Of a DNA stretch of 58,712 nucleotides, positions 17,487-26,721 are shown piece after piece (position 1 is the first letter of the stretch; each line of letters begins with the position of its first letter). The notes below the pieces were generated by a model. The model worked only from the letters and a program-made list of their open reading frames with translations. It did not search any database and was not told the DNA's origin. The stretch is taken from IMG/VR virus record IMGVR_UViG_3300042397_003130, positions 1 through 58,712 of that record; one strand, given 5' to 3'. The stretch is from a virus. Made by a program: the position numbers and the translations under genes.

Positions 17487-18146
17487 ATGGGATACTTAGA
17501 TAATTCAATTGTAACAGTTGATGCAATTTTAACTAAAAAAGGAAGAGAATTACTTGCAAGAGGTGATGGTTCTTTCAAAATCACTCAATTTGCTTTAGCA
17601 GATGATGAGATTGATTACACATTATATAATCCAACACATCCAAATGGATCAGCATATTATGGAGAGGCTATTGAAAAAATGCCACTACTAGAAGCATTTC
17701 CGGATGAAACTCAAATCATGAAGTATAAACTTACAACTCTTCCAAGAGGAACTGCTAAGTTACCAATTCTAGATTTAGGATTCTCGGCTATTAGATTAAA
17801 ACAAGGAGCATCACTTGCAATTACTCCTCAAACATTAAATTATTTAGGATCTTCTCAAACTTTTGAAGCTGGAGGATATGTAGCAACTATTGCAGACGCT
17901 AGAGTAACAAATACATTTAATGGAGTAGGTATTAATACCTCAGAAGCTGAAAGATTAAACTCAACTACTACCCTAGGAACAAACGTTTCTAAAGCAGTAA
18001 TTGGAACTTCTATCAACATAACTGCAACAACAATTAATACACTATTTGGAGATAATACATCACTTCAAACAACACTTACAGTGATTGGTAGAGATTCAGG
18101 TGCTAGATTAACTATTCCAGTAACTATAGTAAAAGTAAATCAATAA
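17487..18146 (+). CDS. Virion structural protein, fibre-operon first gene
   Basis: A 219-residue protein beginning MGYLDNSIVTVDAILTKKGR, with the pattern DAxLTKKGRELLARGDGSFxIxxFALADDEIDY that I know from conserved structural proteins of marine T4-like phages. The second half is Thr-rich and beta-structured. It is the only gene of this block without the fibre modules seen further right. Precise location in the tail is unknown; attachment of fibres to the baseplate is plausible. Confidence 0.7.
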   Translation: MGYLDNSIVTVDAILTKKGRELLARGDGSFKITQFALADDEIDYTLYNPTHPNGSAYYGEAIEKMPLLEAFPDETQIMKYKLTTLPRGTAKLPILDLGFSAIRLKQGASLAITPQTLNYLGSSQTFEAGGYVATIADARVTNTFNGVGINTSEAERLNSTTTLGTNVSKAVIGTSINITATTINTLFGDNTSLQTTLTVIGRDSGARLTIPVTIVKVNQ

Positions 18147-18149
18147 GAT

Positions 18150-19184
18150 ATGGCATTTAAAAGATTAGATCCAGAAGATATATCCATCAGTGCAGAGTCA
18201 GTAGTAACTCCTCTATGGTCTACAAATAGTAAATTGTTAACTACATTTTTTACATCATCTGCTCAGTACTCCACTTCTGGAGAATACTACACTAGGATAT
18301 TTAATGCAAATATCAACAATGATGCTACAGCAGTAGCTCAAATGGGAATTACCTATGGAGATAGATTAGGGAGAGGATCAGTAAACTATAACGTAGGAGC
18401 AGCAGGAAAATCACCATCAGCGACAATATACGGACAGTATAGGAATTTAGTATTTGGAGATGAAGATACAGTTTTTCAATTTCAAAATCAATCTTCTGAC
18501 TACATTTATGTAATCTCTATAGACAGAAGTAGGTATAAAGAAAAACTACTACCAGGTAGTTTTAACTTAAAACTAAAAGGTCCAAACGGAGATGTTATAT
18601 CCTTAACAGATAATAGTAAAGCATTAACAACTATCTCTTATGTAGACTCAGGAAGAGTTTACGACGTTATTAGTGGATCAAACGGGCAACCATGGGACCT
18701 TAACGTTACATCTGCAACCAGTGGATATAACCAAACAGGAGGAAGTTACGGTAAATTTTTACCAGATGTAGGAATCATAGTACTTAACGGAGAAGCATTA
18801 GACGATACAGCCGGAGCAGGAGGTATAGACTTAGCTACAGTTCAAGCTGTTGGCCCTATTACTGATAGTGAAAATACAAGAAAATTCTACAATGCTATCT
18901 CAGGAGGATTGTACTTTGAAGCACAAGCAGAAGAAACAGTATCTTCAAACTATATATTTGTTAGAGTAAGAAATAGTGAATTTAATTATTCAACAAACCC
19001 TTCTAACATTACAGGTTCAGGAGAATTGAGACATGATATTATGATCAATACACCTCAAGCATATATTACAACAGTAGGGTTATATAACGATAATAATGAC
19101 CTTTTAGCAGTAGCAAAACTATCTAAACCACTCTTAAAGGATTTCACAAAAGAAGCATTAGTAAGAATCAAGTTGGATTATTAA
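18150..19184 (+). CDS. Tail protein, paralogue A
   Basis: A 344-residue beta-rich protein. Its C-terminal region (FVRVRNSEFNYSTNPS ... AYITTVGLYNDNNDLLAVAKLSKP) is clearly related to that of the next gene (CRVRESEFNHTYNPS ... PYITTVGLYNDANELIAVGKLGQP), so the two are tandem paralogues that diverged in their N-terminal parts. The conserved TTVGLYND-LLAV-KL end probably forms a common attachment or oligomerisation domain. No enzymatic motif is visible. Confidence 0.7.
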   Translation: MAFKRLDPEDISISAESVVTPLWSTNSKLLTTFFTSSAQYSTSGEYYTRIFNANINNDATAVAQMGITYGDRLGRGSVNYNVGAAGKSPSATIYGQYRNLVFGDEDTVFQFQNQSSDYIYVISIDRSRYKEKLLPGSFNLKLKGPNGDVISLTDNSKALTTISYVDSGRVYDVISGSNGQPWDLNVTSATSGYNQTGGSYGKFLPDVGIIVLNGEALDDTAGAGGIDLATVQAVGPITDSENTRKFYNAISGGLYFEAQAEETVSSNYIFVRVRNSEFNYSTNPSNITGSGELRHDIMINTPQAYITTVGLYNDNNDLLAVAKLSKPLLKDFTKEALVRIKLDY

Positions 19185-19187
19185 TGA

Positions 19188-20261
19188 ATGAGTGCTTACA
19201 AAAAACTAAACAAGCAAGATGCTTACATCACAACCTACACTGCCCGAAAATCTTGGGCAGTATCTGGTAGTGAATATAGCGCAAATAATATAGAGACACT
19301 TTCAGGTATCTCCGGTTCTTCAAATTACTACTTACCTGTAAACGAAATACAAAGTATTTCATATAAGAGATTAATTTTCCAAAGCATAAACCACTTATAT
19401 TACAGTTTATTCCAAAGCGGAAGTATTACAACTACAGGATCTTACGAAAACTTCTTACAATCTTCATACACTAGTGGATCTAGAAATATAAAGTCTTACA
19501 TAGGGGTTTACTCTATGCCAAGAGATATTGTAGGTACTCACATAGAGCCTTTCTCTTTAGAGATAGTACCTGAATCAGGAGTTTCTTCAAGTTATGTACT
19601 ATCCTCTTACGCTAGAGAAAATTCTGAAGATGATTACGTAGAAGACTTCTTTAACATATACGGATCTACACCTAACGCCTGTGCTACAATAGGTAACGAT
19701 TACTTAAGTAATGAAGGAGATTACGTAGAGGAAACACCAGCAGCTGGAGGAGAATACTTAGACATACCAGAAGGGTACTCTTCTACAATAGTAGACGATG
19801 GAGAAGGTAATCTTTATTTAAAATGTTCTAACCCTAAAAAGTATGTAGGAAATGTAATATATACTCATGGTCAAATTATTCTTACAGACGAGCTTGTAGC
19901 AAATTACCTAATGAATTATGTGGATGGAACAATAAGATGGAAATCTAATCACCCTATTTATACACATAACTATCACTGTAGAGTTAGAGAGTCAGAATTC
20001 AACCATACATATAATCCTTCAGCAATAAGTAGTTCAATAAAAACAACCTACTATAACGATGGAACAGAGTATTCAAATACACTTCCTTCATCAGCAGGAG
20101 ATTTAAACAGTAATATAACAGGAAGTTATTTCCAACCCTATATAACAACAGTTGGACTATACAACGATGCAAACGAATTAATAGCAGTAGGGAAATTAGG
20201 TCAACCAGTACCAAAATCTGCAAACACAGATATGACTTTCATTGTAAAAATAGATATATAA
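19188..20261 (+). CDS. Tail protein, paralogue B
   Basis: A 357-residue protein sharing the C-terminal SEFN-x-NPS and YITTVGLYND modules with the preceding gene. The central part differs and is acidic (DDYVEDFF; EGDYVEETPAAGGEYLDIPE). It begins three bases after paralogue A (TAATGAATGAG region; I use the ATG at 19188 as given by the longest frame). It is probably a partner in a hetero-oligomeric tail structure. Confidence 0.7.
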   Translation: MSAYKKLNKQDAYITTYTARKSWAVSGSEYSANNIETLSGISGSSNYYLPVNEIQSISYKRLIFQSINHLYYSLFQSGSITTTGSYENFLQSSYTSGSRNIKSYIGVYSMPRDIVGTHIEPFSLEIVPESGVSSSYVLSSYARENSEDDYVEDFFNIYGSTPNACATIGNDYLSNEGDYVEETPAAGGEYLDIPEGYSSTIVDDGEGNLYLKCSNPKKYVGNVIYTHGQIILTDELVANYLMNYVDGTIRWKSNHPIYTHNYHCRVRESEFNHTYNPSAISSSIKTTYYNDGTEYSNTLPSSAGDLNSNITGSYFQPYITTVGLYNDANELIAVGKLGQPVPKSANTDMTFIVKIDI

Positions 20262-20271
20262 AATAAGTAAT

Positions 20272-21909
20272 ATGGCAATACAATTAAGAACAAATAAAGC
20301 ATCAGCACTTACCTATAATGAGATGGATAGAAATTTCTCATCTTTCTTCTATTCAGCGTCCGTAGATACAGATACTAACCGACTTTACCTATGGTACACA
20401 GGGAGTGCAAACCTAAATATGTCACAGGATGACAATTTCGGACCTGCTAGGTCTGTAGAGATTGAATTACAACCAACTACAGGAAACAATCCAACACTTG
20501 TGGTAGCAGGAAATCCAAGGAACATTCAATTTAGACATGCTACAGATCCTAGATTAGATGCAGATACAGGGTTCATATACACTACTTCACAGCAATTAGG
20601 AATAGGAGCAACTATTCCTGCAATCAATACAAAAATACATGCAGTAGGTTCAACTATTACTCCAGCCACATTAAGGTTAGAGAGCACCACTTCCGGTAAC
20701 AGTCAGGCTAAGAAAGCTACTGTAGACTTCTACCAAGGATCTACTTTTATGGGTACTATAGGAAAAGATAACAACAATAACAATAATCTATACATAAAAA
20801 CATACATACCTACTGATCCGGTCTTCGGTACAAAACCACAACAACCAGGTCACCTTATAATTAATATAGGAAGCAATACAACCACAGGGGTAGGGGCATG
20901 GACTCCTGTAGGATTAGGTATAGGTACATTGTTACCTACAAGAGCAATACATGTAGAAGGTAGAGGGTATTTTAGAGATGAAGTAAGTATTGGAACAAGT
21001 ACTACACAAGAAAAACTACTTGTAAATGGTAATATCTCAACAGAAATTGTAAACGGGAAAATAGGTTTTAGAGTTTGGGATAACTATGCTACAGGCTCAT
21101 CAGGAGATACTTATGCACATTATGGGTTAAGTAAAGTAAGCGGAACAAACCCTGTTAACTTATCTGGATTCTTTGGATTAACTTTTGCAACAGTAGGGAC
21201 AGAAAATATGAGAATTACCCAAGCTGGGGATGTGGGAATCAATACTCCTACACCTAATGCTAAATTGGATGTAAACGGAGACACTATTGTAACAGGTTCT
21301 TTTACGACTACAGGGAATGCAACTATAAAATTACTATCAGCAGGTTCTGCAGCAACAACAAGTGCTTTAGTAGCAACATCAGCAGGACTAGTACAGAAGA
21401 TAGATGCAGCACCAATTCCAAAAGGAGGTATTATACTTTGGTCAGGAACTTACTCAGCAATCCCAACAGGATGGTACTTATGTAATGGACAAACTATAAA
21501 CGGAATAGTAACACCAAATCTACAGGACAAGTTTATAATAGGAGCTACTACAAACTACGGAGTAACACCAACAACTAATGTGACAGGTACAGCAACAACA
21601 ACCGGTGGTACCAAAGATGCAGTAGTTGTACAGCATTCACACAATATAAGGATAGTAGACCCGGGGCACACACATAATATTAACACAAACGTCAGTGATA
21701 ACGGTAATGGGAATAGACAGGTACAGGGAGGAGATGCAGAAGCTACAGCAGCAACAAGTGGTCAAATATACAATAATACGACAGGGTTGAAAGGAACAGG
21801 TGTAGGGCAGAATGTATTCGTAGAAGACTCACCGACAGGGGAATCAGGTACTAATAAAAACCTACCGCCTTACTATGCTTTAGCATATATTATGTACGGA
21901 GGTATCTAA
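20272..21909 (+). CDS. Tail fibre with collar domain
   Basis: A 545-residue protein. It opens with IQLRTNKASALTYNEMDRNF, a short N-terminal module also present at the start of the next fibre (ITFRTSKGAALTHVEMDENF), probably the virion-attachment motif. Residues about 385-545 are a phage tail collar domain: GGIILWSGTYSAIPTGWYLC, NGQTINGIVTPNLQDKFIIG, then QHSHNI ... HTHNIN with clustered histidines, and the end LPPYYALAYIM. Such domains form the receptor-binding tip of short fibres, as in T4 gp12, and often bind metal through the HxH sequences. Confidence 0.85.
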   Translation: MAIQLRTNKASALTYNEMDRNFSSFFYSASVDTDTNRLYLWYTGSANLNMSQDDNFGPARSVEIELQPTTGNNPTLVVAGNPRNIQFRHATDPRLDADTGFIYTTSQQLGIGATIPAINTKIHAVGSTITPATLRLESTTSGNSQAKKATVDFYQGSTFMGTIGKDNNNNNNLYIKTYIPTDPVFGTKPQQPGHLIINIGSNTTTGVGAWTPVGLGIGTLLPTRAIHVEGRGYFRDEVSIGTSTTQEKLLVNGNISTEIVNGKIGFRVWDNYATGSSGDTYAHYGLSKVSGTNPVNLSGFFGLTFATVGTENMRITQAGDVGINTPTPNAKLDVNGDTIVTGSFTTTGNATIKLLSAGSAATTSALVATSAGLVQKIDAAPIPKGGIILWSGTYSAIPTGWYLCNGQTINGIVTPNLQDKFIIGATTNYGVTPTTNVTGTATTTGGTKDAVVVQHSHNIRIVDPGHTHNINTNVSDNGNGNRQVQGGDAEATAATSGQIYNNTTGLKGTGVGQNVFVEDSPTGESGTNKNLPPYYALAYIMYGGI

Positions 21910-21930
21910 CAATAGAAGATTAAAAGAAGA

Positions 21931-21937
21931 TATTTAT
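21931..21937 (+). promoter_or_regulatory. Candidate late promoter (TATTTAT)
   Basis: TATTTAT within GATATTTATAATAAAG, 18 bases ahead of the ATG at 21949. Confidence 0.5.
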
Positions 21938-21948
21938 AATAAAGTACT

Positions 21949-23781
21949 ATGGCAATAACATTTAGAACAAGTAAAGGAGCAGCTCTTACCCATGTAGAAA
22001 TGGATGAGAACTTCTCTTCTGTTTACTTCTCAAGTTCCATTCACAATATACCTAACTCTACTTCAAAAGAGTTAAAATTATGGTTCGATAACGATACAGA
22101 CGACCCAACATACCACAGTGTTGAATTACCAGCACCAGGAGGAGGTACAGTAACAATAGATGGTAATCAAAACAATAGGTTATTAACAGCAACTGGAGGA
22201 GCATCACTTCAAGGAGAGCAGTATCTTACTTTTGATGGAAGTATACTAACTCTAGCTGGAAGATTTGAACCAATAGATGCAGCAGGAAATCTAAGTATAG
22301 GATCTGGTGCAGGAACAAATGCTCTAGACGCTAATAACATACTTATTGGACAAAATGCAGGGTATGAGTTGCATAACCAACTTAATATTGCAGTAGGTAA
22401 CTCTTCCTTACGAAATGCAACAGGTGAAGCAAATACAGTAGTAGGAAGTGATTCACTAATAAACCTAAATGGAGGAGATAGTAATACAGCTTTAGGATAC
22501 GGTACAGCAGAAAACGTAGGTAGTGGTGGTGGAAATCTGTACTTAGGGTACCGAGCAGGACCGATTACAAATACTCCCTTACAGGACAATAAACTGTACA
22601 TAAATAATATACCAGACGATACACCTCTTATTTACGGTGATTTTGCAACTGGTCAAGTAACTATACATAGCCAGGTGTCTGCATCGCTTTTCTCTGGTTC
22701 TTTCGTAGGAAATGGAGCAGGATTGACAGGAGTATCAACAACGTGGAATGGTATTAGAAACGGTAATGCACAAATAACAGGATCATTAATTGTATCAGGA
22801 GGAGTAGGAACAACAGTAAATTTTACAGGAGTTTCTTCAATATCAGGATCTATATTCTCAGGATCATTTATAGGAGATGGATCAGGGTTAACAGGTATTA
22901 CTTCTACAGCAATATGGAATGGTAGAAGAAATGGAAATGCAGAGATAACAGGATCATTTATTGTATCAGGGTCTTCACCGACCATTAACCTAAAAGGTGT
23001 TACAACTATTCATCAGAATATTAAAATACACAACCCAACAACAGATTCAATTGGTGTAGGGGAAAATACATTAAATAATTCACCAGGTAGTAGTGTAGCA
23101 GTAGGATTTTATGCAGGATCACAAGCAGAGGATCAAACTGTTTCAATAGGATATGCAGCAGGTCAATCAGCAACCAGTCAGACTGTTGCAGTAGGGTATG
23201 GAGCAGGTCAAGGAGCAGGAAACGAATCGTCATACTTAGGATATCTAGCAGGAGGAGGTAACAATGGAAAGTATTCAACAGGAATAGGAAGTCAAGTACT
23301 ATCTAAAGCTAATGAATCGAGTTTTGAGACTGCTTTGGGGTACTTATCTTTATTTAAAGTAAGGCAAGGATATGCAGATGTGTCAATAGGCGCAGAAACT
23401 CTATCATCTCTAGAAACCGGTGCATACAATACAGCTGTAGGTAAAGGAGCATTTAGGAACCTTATTGACGGTAAGGCAAATGTAGGTATAGGTTTTGAAG
23501 CAGGAGGTCCAAAACTAGAAAAAGGAGCAAGAAATGTATACATCGGAGCAAACTCAGGAGATTACATATCAGAAGAGTATGATCAGCTTTATATAGATAA
23601 TTCAACAAGACCAGACGCTTTAATAAAAGGAGATTTTGCACAAAGAATATTAACACTGAATGCTGTAAAGGTATTTATGCCTGAGTTACTAGATATACAA
23701 CAAGACTATGCAGGGGTAATGTCATTACCGATTGGAGCTCTATATAAAGACGGACCCTTTGTAATGGTAAGAGTACCGTAG
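21949..23781 (+). CDS. Tail fibre with YadA-head-like repeats
   Basis: A 610-residue protein. It shares the N-terminal attachment motif of the collar fibre. Residues about 110-200 and 370-540 contain YadA-type head repeats (NILIGQNAGY, NIAVGNSSL, NTVVGSDSL; NTAVGKGAF, NVGIGFEAG, NVYIGANSG), which build left-handed trimeric beta-rolls. Two copies of a module with GDGSGLTGI-type loop and ITGSLIVSG strand lie between them and recur in the next three fibre genes. No chaperone domain is present at the C-terminus. Probably a trimeric receptor-binding fibre. Confidence 0.8.
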   Translation: MAITFRTSKGAALTHVEMDENFSSVYFSSSIHNIPNSTSKELKLWFDNDTDDPTYHSVELPAPGGGTVTIDGNQNNRLLTATGGASLQGEQYLTFDGSILTLAGRFEPIDAAGNLSIGSGAGTNALDANNILIGQNAGYELHNQLNIAVGNSSLRNATGEANTVVGSDSLINLNGGDSNTALGYGTAENVGSGGGNLYLGYRAGPITNTPLQDNKLYINNIPDDTPLIYGDFATGQVTIHSQVSASLFSGSFVGNGAGLTGVSTTWNGIRNGNAQITGSLIVSGGVGTTVNFTGVSSISGSIFSGSFIGDGSGLTGITSTAIWNGRRNGNAEITGSFIVSGSSPTINLKGVTTIHQNIKIHNPTTDSIGVGENTLNNSPGSSVAVGFYAGSQAEDQTVSIGYAAGQSATSQTVAVGYGAGQGAGNESSYLGYLAGGGNNGKYSTGIGSQVLSKANESSFETALGYLSLFKVRQGYADVSIGAETLSSLETGAYNTAVGKGAFRNLIDGKANVGIGFEAGGPKLEKGARNVYIGANSGDYISEEYDQLYIDNSTRPDALIKGDFAQRILTLNAVKVFMPELLDIQQDYAGVMSLPIGALYKDGPFVMVRVP

Positions 23782-23802
23782 TAAAAATAAACATAACAAA
23801 AT

Positions 23803-24438
23803 ATGCCAACAATAAGTAATTTAACAGTAATAGGGCCTTTAGTAGTATCAGGATCTATAATAATGCAACCAGGAACTACTTTTCAAGGAAGTGGTTCTTT
23901 TAGCGGTTCTTTTTCTGGATCTTATGTAGGAAATGGATCAGGACTAACAGGTATAACAACAGCCAACTGGAATGGAATTAGAAGCGGTAGTGCAGCTATT
24001 ACAGGATCTTTAACAGTTATATCAGGAAGTACATCACTTCAAGGAGTAACAGTAGGAAGTACTTTAACTATTACAACAGGAAGTACAACAGCTGCTAAAG
24101 TAGATATATTTCAATACTCAACAAGTAGCCTCTCAGGAGTGACAACTCTGATGACTTTCCCAATATCTGCCTCAGCAGGTTACGCTGGATTTAAAGCAGA
24201 CTATGTCCTAACAACTGCTACTGAAAACGAAAAGAAAGTAGGTACATTATTAGGTACTTGGGACAGATCAGGACATGCAGATATATCAGATAATTATGTA
24301 GTAGCAACAGGAGATGCAATAAATAGTACATTTAGCTTAAATGCTTCTTCTTTAACATCTGCTTCTTTATCAGTAAATGCAGTAGGAGGAAACTTCGAGA
24401 TAAATATGCTAGTAACAGCATTTAAGAGAAAAGTATAA
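23803..24438 (+). CDS. Short tail-fibre protein
   Basis: A 211-residue protein with one shared fibre module (SGSYVGNGSGLTGIT then AAITGSLTVISG) at residues about 35-75, followed by a unique C-terminal beta domain (SGVTTLMTFPIS; FKADYVLTTATENEKKVG) that may be a small receptor-binding tip. It lacks the N-terminal attachment motif of the two preceding fibres. Confidence 0.7.
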   Translation: MPTISNLTVIGPLVVSGSIIMQPGTTFQGSGSFSGSFSGSYVGNGSGLTGITTANWNGIRSGSAAITGSLTVISGSTSLQGVTVGSTLTITTGSTTAAKVDIFQYSTSSLSGVTTLMTFPISASAGYAGFKADYVLTTATENEKKVGTLLGTWDRSGHADISDNYVVATGDAINSTFSLNASSLTSASLSVNAVGGNFEINMLVTAFKRKV

Positions 24439-24451
24439 AACAATATAAGAC

Positions 24452-26707
24452 ATGGCTAACGAGCATATATTTAATAACGATGTACAGGTATCAGGCTCAC
24501 TTAATGTGAGTCAATCCATATCTGCCTCTGCATTCTATGGAGATGGATCTAACCTTCTATACGTAACAGCTTCCTCACAATGGGATGGAATAATTACAGG
24601 AAGTGTAGATATATCAGGATCCCTTAGAGTAGATAGAGGAAATGTAGACCTAAGATTTGCATCAGGAGTATCTGGATCATTCTCAGGATCATTCTCAGGA
24701 AATGGATCAAACTTAACAAGCCTAAACCTAAACGGATACCAGGCATCAGGAAGTAACTTTACAGGTTCTTTTACAGGTTCTTTCTCAGGAAATGGATCAG
24801 GATTGACAGGAGTAACTGCTTCTTTCTTTACAGGATCTGTAACAAATGCAACATCAGCTTCTTTTGCAAGTACAGCTTCATATTGGAGTGGTTCGATAGC
24901 AAGTTCTTCTTACGCAATATCTTCTTCTTATGCTGCAACAGCATCATACTGGAGTGGATCATTTACAAGTGCACAAACAGCATCATATGTTAATCCATTA
25001 ATACAGGATGTAGTATTAACAGGATCTCTAGATATAACAGGTAGTCAAACAGTATCATCAACACTACAAGTAACAGGAAAGATACAATCAGTAGCAGGAG
25101 TTGATATAGTACCAACAAACGGAATACACTGGAAAGCAGGAGGTTTTAATACTACAGCACTAGGATCAGTAATATATGACGATGGTATAGGATTTTTCTC
25201 AAATGGACTTGTAACACCTAGAATGTATATTAGTTCAAGCGGTAATACAGGTATTGGAACTGCAACCCCAACTCTAGGAAAATTACAAGTAGAAGGAAAT
25301 ATACACGCTACATCTATAACAAGTTCTTTACTAGGAACAGCATCTTACGCCTCTCAAGCATTATCTGCTTCATGGGCACCAGTTCAAGTATCTGCCTCTT
25401 ACGCAACAATTTCTAATCAAGCAACATCTGCTTCTTTTGCAACAACTGCTTCCTATTTCAATACAAGTGGATTAACAACATTAACAGCATTTAATACATT
25501 TACAGGTTCATTTAATACTGGATCTTATACCGGATCATTTACAGGAAACGGATCTGGGTTAACAGGTATAGCAGCAGAGTGGGATGGATCTTTATCTGGA
25601 AGTGCAAGTATTACAGGATCTTTAATAGTAACAGATACTATAACAGCAAATCTATTTGTAGGAGACGGATCAGGGATAACAGGAATTGTTTCACCAACAG
25701 CCATTACAGCAACTTTTGCAATATCTGCTTCATATACAGAAGCAGTAGGGTTTGCATCATCATCTATATCAGCTTCATTTGCAGAGAATAGCAATACAGC
25801 ATCTATAGCAACTTCTGCTTTTTTTGCTGAATCTAGTAATACAGCTTCCATAGCAACTTCTGCTTCTTATGCAGCAACCGCTTCATTTATACAAACAGCC
25901 TCTTATGCACTACAAGCAGGATCAAGTTCTTTTGCAACAAATGCAGCAACAGCAAGTCACCTACTAGGATCAGTAACAGCTTCTTACTCAAATTTTGCAT
26001 TAAGTGCTTCATATGCACAATCAGCATCATACATAGATGTAATAGATGTACCAACAGGAACAGGACCTTACTATCCGTTATTTACAGATGGTACGATAAA
26101 CAATGCAATATATATTGATAGTACTTTATATTCATATAATGCTACAACAAATACATTAACAGTAACAGCTTCAAGAGCAGTATCTGCTTCTCATGCTTTA
26201 ACAGCATCTTATTACAATGGAAGTGTAGCTTCTGCATCATATGCTCAAACAGCTTCTTATTACAATGGAAGTGTAGCTTCTGCATCATATGCTCAAACAG
26301 CTTCTTATTACAATGGAAGTGTGGTATCTGCTTCTTATGCTCAAACAGCATCTATAGCACCAGGATACTTACCACTTACAGGAGGAACAGTAGCAGGAGA
26401 CTTAACAGTAACAGGAAATCTTACAGCACAGCAATATATAATATCTTCATCTGTAACATACTTTACTGAATCATTCTCTTCAGGATCTACTAGATTTGGA
26501 GATACATTAGACGATACACATCAGTTTACTGGTTCTTTATCAATAACAGGTTCTCTACAAGTAGGAAATAATTCAGCAGCAGCAAGTATATCGAATGTAG
26601 GTTCATTGAGATATAGAACATCAGGAAACAATTCTTATGTAGATATGTCAATGCAAACAGGAGCTTCAACTTATGAATGGGTAAATATAGTACAAAATAA
26701 CTGGTAA
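24452..26707 (+). CDS. Repeat-rich tail fibre (SASYA repeats)
   Basis: A 751-residue, low-complexity fibre dominated by short ATASYWSGS, SASYAQTASYYNGS and similar units, with interspersed GNGSGLTGV modules. The composition (Ala, Ser, Thr, Tyr) suggests an extended trimeric shaft. A 48-base tandem repeat (26207-26350) encodes part of it. It begins NEHIFNNDVQVSGSLNVSQS, a start shared in style with the 23803 gene, and lacks a C-terminal chaperone domain. Confidence 0.75.
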   Translation: MANEHIFNNDVQVSGSLNVSQSISASAFYGDGSNLLYVTASSQWDGIITGSVDISGSLRVDRGNVDLRFASGVSGSFSGSFSGNGSNLTSLNLNGYQASGSNFTGSFTGSFSGNGSGLTGVTASFFTGSVTNATSASFASTASYWSGSIASSSYAISSSYAATASYWSGSFTSAQTASYVNPLIQDVVLTGSLDITGSQTVSSTLQVTGKIQSVAGVDIVPTNGIHWKAGGFNTTALGSVIYDDGIGFFSNGLVTPRMYISSSGNTGIGTATPTLGKLQVEGNIHATSITSSLLGTASYASQALSASWAPVQVSASYATISNQATSASFATTASYFNTSGLTTLTAFNTFTGSFNTGSYTGSFTGNGSGLTGIAAEWDGSLSGSASITGSLIVTDTITANLFVGDGSGITGIVSPTAITATFAISASYTEAVGFASSSISASFAENSNTASIATSAFFAESSNTASIATSASYAATASFIQTASYALQAGSSSFATNAATASHLLGSVTASYSNFALSASYAQSASYIDVIDVPTGTGPYYPLFTDGTINNAIYIDSTLYSYNATTNTLTVTASRAVSASHALTASYYNGSVASASYAQTASYYNGSVASASYAQTASYYNGSVVSASYAQTASIAPGYLPLTGGTVAGDLTVTGNLTAQQYIISSSVTYFTESFSSGSTRFGDTLDDTHQFTGSLSITGSLQVGNNSAAASISNVGSLRYRTSGNNSYVDMSMQTGASTYEWVNIVQNNW
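26207..26350 (+). repeat. 48-bp tandem repeat inside fibre gene
   Basis: Units starting TCTTATTACAATGGAAGTGT at 26207, 26255 and 26303, exactly 48 bases apart; the first two are nearly identical and the third diverges at its end. Each unit encodes 16 residues (SYYNGSVASASYAQTA). In-frame expansion or loss of units would lengthen or shorten the fibre. Confidence 0.85.
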
Positions 26708-26721
26708 TAAAGTAAAATAAA

